From the NCBI GenBank assembly GCA_947034885.2, contig OZ019759.1, forward strand, positions 1,552,501 to 1,616,500: DNA of 64,000 bases, given 5' to 3'. Shown one piece after another: positions 22,301 through 31,373 of the stretch. This stretch comes from Thuidium tamariscinum (taxonomy: Eukaryota > Streptophyta > Bryopsida > Hypnales > Thuidiaceae). The first letter of the stretch is position 1. Each line of letters begins with the position of its first letter. The translations under genes and the position numbers were made by a program. The notes under the pieces are model-generated. The model worked only from the letters and a program-made list of their open reading frames with translations, did not search any database and had not been told where the DNA came from.

Positions 22301-23519
22301 TCCTTTTTACTTTTGCGTAAATGAGGGTAAAATGTCTAGTTTAGTAATTTAATAACTTAAGAAGTGCATTATAATTTGTATTCGGTAATTGATCTTTATT
22401 TTCCTAGCGTCAATCTAATTTTGCAAATTTTGAAGTAAATAAAAGAAATAACATGAAATGATTAAACTTATTGGTTCTAGTCTAAACACATACCTCTTCA
22501 GTTGATGCGTATCCGTTCTCAGTTGTGTCGTCAAAAAGCTCTACTTCCTCCCTTTCCATCTAATTTCATTCTCCCCCGTAAATTTAGGAAATAGGAGCTA
22601 ATTTTAATAATTTAATCCGGCTTAATTAGCATTTGCTATTTGATGGTCACACTATAACTCCTTGAGGAACTTAAATCATTTCCGTACAATGACTTTGCCT
22701 AAATCTAATTCAAGCGTACATACATCTATTTTACAAAATGGGGTCATATAAAATGCCTAATTGAATTCTTCAACCCAATTATATTGTTGTAACTTACTAG
22801 GAATCTAGGATGTTTTTTGGTATGAAAGATGTGCATATGGATGTTTCCTACATATCTCCTCTTTGCAAATTAATGCTAATTCATCACCAATGTTTTATAA
22901 TCAATTATCATGCTAAACCATGAGTTTTGAATGAAACAATTCACCAGATACTGAATTTGACTTATGTGAAATCCACATTTGGTATGCTTGATTATATTAT
23001 GCAAAATTCGTTTCAATGGCAGAATTGGATGATCCTAAACTTGTTGGTGGGTAGTGTATAATGTACACGGCTAAAATTTTACATTGCCTTCCAGTGCTTC
23101 ATCTCATATCGAGAATGGCTGAAGTGATGGACCCTAAATTTTAGAAGTTGCCCTACGGATATGTAGGGATTTAAACTTCTCAATTTTAAATTCGGGAGCC
23201 ATCCGACTAGGCATGTATTTTTTAGGAAATTAGATTAGTACTACATGTACATATTAGTATATTACTATATTGCATAATATTCTGGTCATGTAGTCATGTA
23301 CTCTACTTATGAGTTATGAAACTATGAGTTATGAAAGTATAAGTGAATGGCGAGCACTAATTAGGAGTTTAGGACGGGGGCACTAGCAAGCAAGACTCCG
23401 TTAGTGGGCACCAACCAATTTTCAGAATTCAGACTCTTCTGCGGAACCCTAAACCGCTCTAATCCTCTCTTTGCCGAAGTGTATGATAAACCCTAGAAGA
23501 AAGAGTTAGAATTCCGCAA
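22301..23519. other. AT-rich interior of the giant element, nothing recognised
   Basis: No coding frame, inverted repeat or tandem repeat of note. It separates the kinase promoter from the first minisatellite. Confidence 0.4.
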
Positions 23520-23985
23520 GTGTGTTAATGGTTTGAACCAAAAAAACACGTCAAAGGGTTAAAAAAGTTACCCCAAAAAAATATAGAAAGGGTTTGGAAA
23601 GAAATTGTCGAGCCCTGTTCGAATAAAAAAAATGTGGAAATGGGTTGGAAAAAAATGTGTTAATGGTTCAATTAAAAAAAATAGGGAAAAGGTTTGAATC
23701 CCCAAAATGGAAGTGGTGTGAATAAAGCAAAACGTTAATGGTTTCGGGTGTTGGGCAAAAATATATAGAAGGGATTTGGACCAAAAAGTGGGTTAATGGA
23801 TCGACTAAAAAAATATGGAAATGATTCGGTTTGGAAAAAAATGTGGAAATGGTTTGAATTAAAAAAATGGGAATGGTTTGAATAAAAAAAATGGGAAAGG
23901 TTTGAATTAAAAAAATGGGAATGGTTTGAATAAAAAAAATGGAAAAGGTTTGAATTAAAAAAATGGGAATGGTTTGAATAACAGA
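23520..23985. repeat. degenerate minisatellite, GGTTTGAATAAAAAAATGG type
   Basis: Units of about 20-45 bp built on GGTTTGAATAAAAAAATGGGAA repeat with variation; the last third is nearly regular. The same unit appears in the opposite orientation at 29.3-30.57 kb, on the other side of the RING gene. Confidence 0.8.
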
Positions 23986-25610
23986 CTCGGGGGTTCACCC
24001 CCTTTATCTTTTGGTAACCACGTGCGATAATGGGGTATTTAATGGGGGGGTATTTATGTCCTTCTCATGTTTTTTTCCCTCCCTATTAGTAGAAATAAAG
24101 CTACCGGAGTGTATTTTAGAGTACCCTATTTTCTTTTGTAAATTCTTTGAAGGACTATTTTTGAACACCCTATTTTTTTTCTACATTTCATAATTACAAA
24201 ATATTGAGAAGATCAAAAACATTGTATACAAGGAAACATGTGAGCTTCAAGGATTTTGATGAACTAAGAACATGGTGAAACGCACAGCATATGCTATCTA
24301 TATGCCACTAAAGAGTTTGAAAATCAAAAATCAAAGCTACAACTATTTATATTTCACCATTTATAAGAAAACAAAGCACACAATAGAGAAATTAAACTAT
24401 AGTATACAATCTTAATTAATGCAATATTTAAAACCAATTTAAAGGCACAAGAGCATATTCACATTCATTTATATAATAAGGAAAACTTAGGGAATTTAAT
24501 AAGCCGATTGTGTTTAAAAACACAAGTATCAGTAAGTCTGCAAATCCATTCTAACATCTAAAATGAAGAAGTTCAAGGACCTCTTGCTCTCAAATCAACT
24601 ATTATGGTAGGAAGCTCACACGGAGGTTAATAAACTATGCAGGCTTTTTTATCTGCTTAATAGGACTATAGGAGGGTCTGAAATCTGAATTGGAAAGCTC
24701 ATTGTGAGGAAACTAATTGTGGATTATATTGAAGCATGCTAAGATTTGATTTTTACTATATGAATGGATGGTTTTAGAGTTACAATGGATTCAATCGTAA
24801 CTAAGTGTACTTATAGGTGTCTACTAATTTTATTCAAAATAAAAAATGGTTGTTAAACTACCTTCTTTCAAATGTGAAATTGTTTTGAAATAATGATTAA
24901 TTGAAGAATTCATTTCAGTTTTTGAAAGGGACACATTTAGAAACCATTTCAAACCATTTTTTACATGTTGCATTACTAGTTTATTCACCAAACCAGATTC
25001 TTTTAGAAACTGTGCATGTATAGATTTTCAAGGCTTACTGATCACAAATAGGGTCCTATGACAAATTGTGTTTGAAAATTAATAATTAATTCAATTTTTC
25101 TTCCAAAAAATATGAAACAACTTGTATTAGATTCCTCATCTATTTCTCCTTGACTGAAAAATAAACTAAAAATATTTTCATCTAAAGACATACACGAAAA
25201 AGGCAAATCAACTCTTAATTTAAATAAGTGCAATCTTTGCCTCCTACCATGCATACATGGCTAACACACTTGTCACAATCATGAATCCCAAAAAAATTTA
25301 AAAAGAAATACAAGATCTGAATGAGTCACACACTTGTCACAACCATGAATGAATCCCAAATTTTTTTTAAAAGAAATGCAAGTTGTGAATGTTAACTCAC
25401 TGAGCTCCAATAAAAATTACAGTATACAGGTACTGCATTGGCAATCTTCACCAGTTCACCCACATTAAAATTCTGCTGTCTTACAGCTTATTGCATCTCA
25501 ACTGCCTAAATGAATACCAATTGCGTAATTGGATCCTGGCTGTCTAATTGGATTCCACCTGCCTAATTGAAATTCAGTATATATTGGGCCCACCTATTGG
25601 GCCCACCTAT
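23986..25610. other. AT-rich interior of the giant element, nothing recognised
   Basis: No domain-bearing frame on either strand. A short direct repeat around 25270-25360 (ACACTTGTCACAA.CATGAATCCCAAA) is the only structure seen. Confidence 0.4.
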
Positions 25611-25614
25611 TGGG

Positions 25615-26310
25615 CCCATCCAGGACCTGGGCAGGCCGTCACGGGGACGGAGGGCGTCCCTAAAACCGTCCAGGAAGACGAGCCTGTCGAGGACGGCCAG
25701 GGAGGACTGACCCCTCTATTGCCCCTTTTTTACCCTTGCAGAAAACTCTGGAATTTATTTTATTTTTCACACAAATTCTTTTTTGCAAATTCTGAATTCT
25801 TATTTGGAATCAGAGACCTCGATTTAGCTAGGGGACGTGTTGAAATCTAAAATTTAATCGGCACAAATTAGGGGGGAATTTTTTACATTTACCCTCCGGA
25901 GGGGCAATAGAGGGGTCAGTCCTCCCTGGCCGTCGAGGCCCTGGGCAGGCCGTCACGGGGACGGAGGGCGTCCAGAAAACCGTCCAGCAACACGGGCCCG
26001 TCCAGGACCTGGGCAGGCCGTCCGCAACGAATTTGGTTGCGGGCCGGAGCGTCGACCTGTCCGGGCAGGCTGTCCACAGCGGAACAGTGGCCGTCCAAGA
26101 CCACGGGCATGCCGTCACGAAGAGCCATTTTTGGCCATCGAATTTGCAATTCGGCGGAGTAATTATGGATTTTCGAACTCATGAGTGTTTTCGAACTCGT
26201 TGACGGCGCCGGACCTGTGGACGGCCTTTGTAACGTCATCCCGAAGCTGTCGACGGCCTCCCGAACCTCCGTCGACGCTCCTTGGACGCCCCAGCCGTCG
26301 ATGGCCGTCC
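25615..26310. repeat. GGCCGTC array at the RING gene promoter, split by an AT-rich insert
   Basis: Units such as CTGGGCAGGCCGTCACGGGG occur at both sides (25628 and 25940), with CCGTCCAGGA and GGACGGCC variants up to 26310. In the middle, arms of about 35 bp (25690-25725 and 25901-25935) are inverted copies around an AT-rich spacer of about 175 bp, as if a small fold-back had split the array. The array ends about 80 bp before the TATA box. Confidence 0.7.
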
Positions 26311-26389
26311 GCATCAACGGCTCCAGGTGGTGCATGGCGATGTGATTAGACACAAATTAACACTCCTAACGAGGCTTGGTAATGGGGAG

Positions 26390-26396
26390 TATAAAT
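26390..26396 (+). promoter_or_regulatory. TATA box of the RING gene
   Basis: TATAAAT lies 207 bp before the chosen ATG at 26597, after the GGCCGTC array. The distance is close to that of the other two cargo genes. Confidence 0.55.
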
Positions 26397-26596
26397 CCCA
26401 AATTCAGCCACAATTAACCTTGCTTTCTCTCTTGAGTTGCTCTGTCCTAGCTTGAAAAAAGCTTTGCATTGCAATTCGGGAGGAAGTCAAGCATTTGGCT
26501 ATTGCTTTGCCACATTCCAGTTGCCCTCACGCAACAGGAGGCAGAGCATAGTCATCTGTACATACATACCGTGTTGTGGCATTGTGTGCAGGTACT

Positions 26597-28960
26597 ATGG
26601 CCTTAAACCCTGGAGAGATGGTACTACATGTAGAGAACCCCCCCATGGCAGAGAACCAGGGGGTGGTAATTGCTGGAAATCACCCCCCAGTGGTAGAAAA
26701 CCAGGAGATGGTAACCCATGAAGGTGAACCCCCACACAGGAGGCGTCGTGGGAACAGGAGCACTGTAGACTGGGCGACTTTCAACACTGGAGAAGTTTTG
26801 GCCGGGCACGGGTGGGAACAGGCGCTTGAGCCATGGACCCGCACCACATGTCAGAGATACGTGGACTGGGCCCACATCAACCGCCATTTTCCACGGGAGA
26901 GAAATGAGACGCAAGTGCGATCTGGCGTTGCATTGATCAAGTATTGCGTACACCCAACGTTCAAGAAGCGGTTGACCGAGGTGGCATTGGCACTTTGGGG
27001 GACCCTCTCGAAGAAGGATGGGACCCTCGCATTGTGTCAAATGGCGTATGCGGAGGTTTTTTTGGGCAAGGACATGGATTGGAACACGTATCCGGCAAAA
27101 CAACGGGGCGGCCGTTTCCCTGCTAAAAGCCGTAGAATTCCATCAAATCCTGAAGTGCAATTGGAGGGCGAAGGAGTGGCTGGGGCACAAGGGGACGAAG
27201 CGGCGGCCGCGGACCCCATGGAGGTCGACAATGCACCTCAAGGCGCCAACGAACAAAATCCGGTGGCTCCCGAATTGGAGGCGCCCATTGCCGGTCCAAG
27301 CGAGCCCATGCCACTGGCCATTCACCCAATTCCCCCGTCCATGACAATTAATGAAGTATTTGGAGCAAATGGGGAATTAGAGGCATTACGTGCATTGGTG
27401 ATTAAGCTGCGTGAGGATGGTGCAGAAGCTGAGCGAAGGCACGAGATGGAGGTACAAGCCCACAACGCACGAGTGAAGGCTTTGGAGGAAACGAATGCTA
27501 AGTTACTAGCAAGTAACATTGACTTGCTTGAACGTGAACGTCGCCAAAGCACGGATGGCACTCCACCATTGGATGAGGTCGTGGAGCGGGCCACATATGG
27601 TCTAATTGAGCCAGCTGACCCATTGACGGTGCGCCGGGTGCGGCCTCATGGTATATTCCCAACACCACATTTTCGTGGTGAGAGTTCAAATGCGGCAACC
27701 CAATCAACAGATGCATTGGGCCAAGAGTTCATAAGCGTTGAGCGCGTGGCATACGATGCCCTTGTGGCACGAGCGGAGCGTGCAGAGGGCGAGTGCAATG
27801 AGGCCAAGGCCAACATGGAGACTGTATCAACGGCTTTGGAGGGACTACAGGACGAGTTGGCATTTGTAAATGCCATGAAGGATAGATTGTTGCAACAAAC
27901 GTCAACTACGAGGGAGCAAAAGTTGCTTGCCATGAGCAACATGAGATTGGCATGCACTTTGGCTATGAACGAGGTCGCACAACTGCAGCGTGAAGTCAGG
28001 AGAATAGCTGCACAATTTAGAGATGGTAGCCAACGTTATTTTGGCTTGACATCATGGGCCCGACTGGAGGATATGTTTCCAGTTACATTGCCCCAAAATC
28101 GCGATAATGCAAGCATTGATTGGGACGAGCATCCGCATCTAGACTTCCAATTCAACACCGCGAGATATCGATACGGGCCCGTGGATAGAGAAGGCAATGC
28201 CCCCTTACTGTGGCCCATAGTTCCCGAGTTTGTGAAGGATGGAACGACGTGCACGATTTGCATGGAACCATTTGGACCCGAGGGTGGATTTTGCCTTGGA
28301 CCGTGTGGACATATATACCACCCCGGATGTCTCATTCCGCACATGGTCACAAGAAAGCGGTGCGCACAATGCAAGGCTCCTTTGCACCGGTGGTTGTACG
28401 TCCAATTTGGGTTGGAGGATTACATGCCCCCACACTTCGAGTTGAACGAAGAAAACTTGCCTGGCGATGAGAATAGAGGGAGTTGGGGTAATGACATGAT
28501 ATGGATGTGGAAGTGGGGCCATGACAGTAGACACCTCGCCGTGCGCAGCGTGCAAGACATTCTGTGGAACGATGATGCGGAGATTACGGAGGTGTGCAAG
28601 AAGCTGATTAGTGCGGGCGATCCAGGGCGGCGAGTATTTTTTGGCCAACTTGCTGGTGGCCATTGGGACTTGGACCGACAGGAGTTCGTGCGCCGACCAC
28701 ATCCAGAGAATGTGGTTTTTGACTCCAGTGGAAATCCTATCGGAATACTCCAAGACATGGATCATGAGGCACAAATGAGGTTCATTGAAGACACTACGTT
28801 CAATGAGGTGCAAATGTTGTCAACCATTTCTTCCTACTTGCACGATCGATATGATCGGACCGTAGTGGCTACGTTGAATAGTTTGCAATCTAGAGAAGGA
28901 TTGCAAGATTTTTTGAGAAATAGTATAGGCAGAGGCATTGTAGAACCAGAACAAGGTTGA
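26597..28960 (+). CDS. coiled-coil RING-H2 protein, putative E3 ubiquitin ligase
   Basis: An intact frame of 787 codons from ATG 26597. An ATG 21 bp upstream in the same frame is less likely, because a good acceptor (TGTGTGCAG) lies between the two. The protein has an N-terminal region rich in Pro/Glu with a short basic RRRRGNR patch. A Trp-rich segment of unknown kind follows (about 60-170), then an acidic linker and two long heptad-rich regions (about 255-330 and 385-480) likely to form coiled coils. The RING (about 552-592) reads CTICMEPF, then CGHIYHPGC and CAQCKAP, that is Cys-Cys-Cys-His-His-Cys-Cys-Cys. About 195 residues follow without a known domain. RING-H2 domains usually recruit E2 enzymes for ubiquitin transfer; the target here is unknown. 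GC content is well above that of the flanks. It is cargo of the giant hAT element. Confidence 0.88.
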   Translation: MALNPGEMVLHVENPPMAENQGVVIAGNHPPVVENQEMVTHEGEPPHRRRRGNRSTVDWATFNTGEVLAGHGWEQALEPWTRTTCQRYVDWAHINRHFPRERNETQVRSGVALIKYCVHPTFKKRLTEVALALWGTLSKKDGTLALCQMAYAEVFLGKDMDWNTYPAKQRGGRFPAKSRRIPSNPEVQLEGEGVAGAQGDEAAAADPMEVDNAPQGANEQNPVAPELEAPIAGPSEPMPLAIHPIPPSMTINEVFGANGELEALRALVIKLREDGAEAERRHEMEVQAHNARVKALEETNAKLLASNIDLLERERRQSTDGTPPLDEVVERATYGLIEPADPLTVRRVRPHGIFPTPHFRGESSNAATQSTDALGQEFISVERVAYDALVARAERAEGECNEAKANMETVSTALEGLQDELAFVNAMKDRLLQQTSTTREQKLLAMSNMRLACTLAMNEVAQLQREVRRIAAQFRDGSQRYFGLTSWARLEDMFPVTLPQNRDNASIDWDEHPHLDFQFNTARYRYGPVDREGNAPLLWPIVPEFVKDGTTCTICMEPFGPEGGFCLGPCGHIYHPGCLIPHMVTRKRCAQCKAPLHRWLYVQFGLEDYMPPHFELNEENLPGDENRGSWGNDMIWMWKWGHDSRHLAVRSVQDILWNDDAEITEVCKKLISAGDPGRRVFFGQLAGGHWDLDRQEFVRRPHPENVVFDSSGNPIGILQDMDHEAQMRFIEDTTFNEVQMLSTISSYLHDRYDRTVVATLNSLQSREGLQDFLRNSIGRGIVEPEQG

Positions 28961-29325
28961 ATACCTTCTAGTGATGAGTTAGGCCATTAGACGGATGTAT
29001 AGTATATTAGTATTGTAAATAGTATTTGGCTATGATGACCATTTACGAGCGTTTGTTGCTCATGTTGCAAAAGTACATTTTTTGGTCAATGAAGCATTTT
29101 CATTTTTCTCGTACAACTGTATTGTCTGTTAAACACTTAAACTGAAAACTTAACCATGAACAAATGAAAAGAATACTCAATACGTTTGCTTGAAATGTAT
29201 GTGCAACAAGTTCATTTAAATCCAATGCCATACTTTCACTTAAAGTAGATTTTGTAAGTTCACTTTTAAAAATTGCCAAAATTCTATTTTTTACATATGC
29301 CACAAGTATATATGCTTTTGTTTTT
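28961..29325. other. 3' flank of the RING gene
   Basis: AT-rich sequence between the RING stop and the second minisatellite. No further feature seen. Confidence 0.4.
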
Positions 29326-30570
29326 GATTCCCACCATTTCGAATTTTTTTAATCAAACCATTAACCCAAGTTTTTCCCACCGCATTTTTCCACATTTTTT
29401 TTTCCACATGTCAAACCATAACCATTTTTTTACCCTAACCCATTTCCATTTGTTAGATTCAAACCCTTTCCATATTTTAGATTGAACCCATTTCCATATT
29501 TTTATTAGTCGAACCATGAACACATTTTTTTAAACCATTTCTATATTTTTTTGTCGCCCACATTTCAAACCATCAACGTTCTTTTTTATTCAAAGCATTC
29601 CCATTTTATTGATTCAAACTATTTCCAATTTGAGCCTTAACCATTAAGGCATTAACATTTTTTTTCCAAACCATTTCTAAATGTTTTTTATTCAACATTT
29701 CAAACCATGAAAGTTTTTTTTTTCAAACCATTTCCATATTATTTTTAATCAAACCCTGAACACATTTTCTTTCCAACTTATTTCCATATTGTTTTTAGTC
29801 AAACCATTAACACATTTTTTTTCACGACCCTTTCTATAAGTTTTTTTCCAACCTTTCAAACCATTGCCTTTTTTTTTATTCAACCCATTTCCATTTTTTT
29901 TTTTATTCGAAGCATTTTCATATATTTTTTAGTCGAAACATGAACACATTTTTTTTCCAAGCCATTTCTATATTTTTTTGTATTCAACATTTCAAATTAT
30001 TAACTTTTTTTTAATTCAAAGCATTTCCTTTTTCTTTTTCTTTGATTCAAACCATTTCCATATTTTTTTTAGTCGAACCATTAATCCATCTTTTTTCCAA
30101 ACCATTTCTATATTTTTCTTTCTAACACCCTATACCATTACCGTTTTTCTTTACTCAAAACTTAGCCATTTTTTTACCCTAAACCATTTCCATATTTATT
30201 CTAGTCAAACAATTAACACATTTTTTCTCCAAACCATTTCTAAATTTGTTTTTCCAACATTTCAACCCATTTCCATATTTCTTTTAGTCAAACCCTAATC
30301 ACATTTTTTTCCCAACCCATTTCCAAATTTTTTTGGTCGAGCCATTAACACATTTTTTTCCAAACCCTTTCTATATTTTTTTTTCATTCAACATTTCAAA
30401 CCATTAACGTTTTTTTTATTCAAACCATTTCCATAATTTTTTTATTCGAACAATTAACACATTTTTTTTCAAAACCAGTTTTACATTTTTTTTTATTCAC
30501 AATTCCAAACCATTAACGTTATTTTCATTCAAACCATTTCCTTTTTTTTGATTCAAACCACCAAAACCTT
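29326..30570. repeat. degenerate minisatellite, inverse of the 23.5-kb block
   Basis: Units based on TTCAAACCATTTCCATATTTT and AGTCGAACCATTAACACA repeat with much variation for 1.2 kb. Read on the other strand this is the unit of the 23.52-23.99 kb block. The two blocks face each other across the RING gene. Open frames here are low-complexity by-products. Confidence 0.8.
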
Positions 30571-30729
30571 TTTTTTAAATACAGAATATATATTATATTT
30601 AGACTATGGAAGGCCTAAAATACAAAACCATGGGAAATTATTTTTTGAGAGATGGTTAAACCTCATAGACTAATGAGAAAATTTTGATTGCGAATATGAA
30701 CTCAGACTTTTAAGTCTTACAAATAAAGA

Positions 30730-31200
30730 GTTCCAGTCCACGGAGCCCAGGCCGTCCATCCTGACCGTCGACGGCACGGCCAGGCCGTCCATCGAACCTA
30801 GGCCGTCCAACCTTCCTCTCAATCCAAGCCGTCCTTCCCAAGCGTAGACCGTACCCAGACCGTCGATCTGGAGGCGTCCGTCCAGGCCGTCCACTGGACG
30901 TCCTGTCCATTGGGGCCGTCCATACCCCGCGAGCGGGGCCATCCCCTAAAACCGTCCACCGGATCCAGACCGTCCGCAGAACCCAGAGTGTCCATCCAAG
31001 CCGTCCAGTCAGCCAGGACCGTCCATCGGAACTGTCCACTGAGCACGTCCTTCCAGGCCGTCCACGGAGGTCGTCCGTGAGGGCGTCCACGACCGCTGTC
31101 ACGATTTTTCATCCTCTGTCGCGGATTATGTCGTGAATTTCATCCTGACAAACGCTCGGCTCCCCGTCACGTCAGCGGACGGACATCCTGACGGACGGAC
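30730..31200. repeat. GGCCGTCC array, right end of the giant element
   Basis: Dense GGCCGTCC, ACCGTCC and AGGCCGTCCA units run up to the right terminus. This mirrors the left subterminal array. No gene starts beside it on either strand, so here the array looks like a terminal recognition region rather than a promoter. Confidence 0.75.
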
Positions 31201-31223
31201 GTGACGCGACGGAAGCAACCCTG

Positions 31224-31231
31224 TTATTTAC
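31224..31231. repeat. right 8-bp target site duplication (TTATTTAC)
   Basis: Exact copy of 14322-14329, directly after the CAACCCTG end of the giant hAT element. Confidence 0.9.
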
Positions 31232-31373
31232 CGAATTTAGCTGTTTTATGATATGGAGGATTTGAATACGATTCTGTATTAAAGTACAACAGATGATGTC
31301 ACAGTCCAAAAATATCAAGGGAGTGAAATAGGAAGATAGTTAGTAGATTAGTTCAAATTTTCAAAAATTTTAG

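Larger units (their letters stand above)
14330..31223. mobile_element. giant 16.9-kb hAT-type element carrying three genes
   Basis: The ends are CAGGGTTG (14330) and its inverse CAACCCTG (to 31223), flanked by the exact 8-bp duplication TTATTTAC. Both ends also hold CGTCAGGATGTC in inverted orientation about 30-36 bp inside (14366-14377 and 31182-31193). Inside lie a DUF659/hAT transposase (+), a protein kinase (-) and a coiled-coil RING-H2 gene (+). Also inside are four GGCCGTC-type arrays, a TTAA-flanked MITE, a telomere-like tract and two inverted minisatellite blocks. hAT elements are usually a few kb long with only a transposase, so the size and cargo are unusual. The transposase domains are intact apart from one stop near its probable start. 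It is also possible that several hAT-related units merged, since internal arrays resemble the terminal ones. Confidence 0.85.

Noticed and set aside
29978-30298. 106-codon Phe/Ser/Ile-rich frame as a membrane protein gene
   Set aside because: It is the translation of a degenerate A/T minisatellite; the mirror block at 23.7-24.0 kb gives a similar frame on the other strand.
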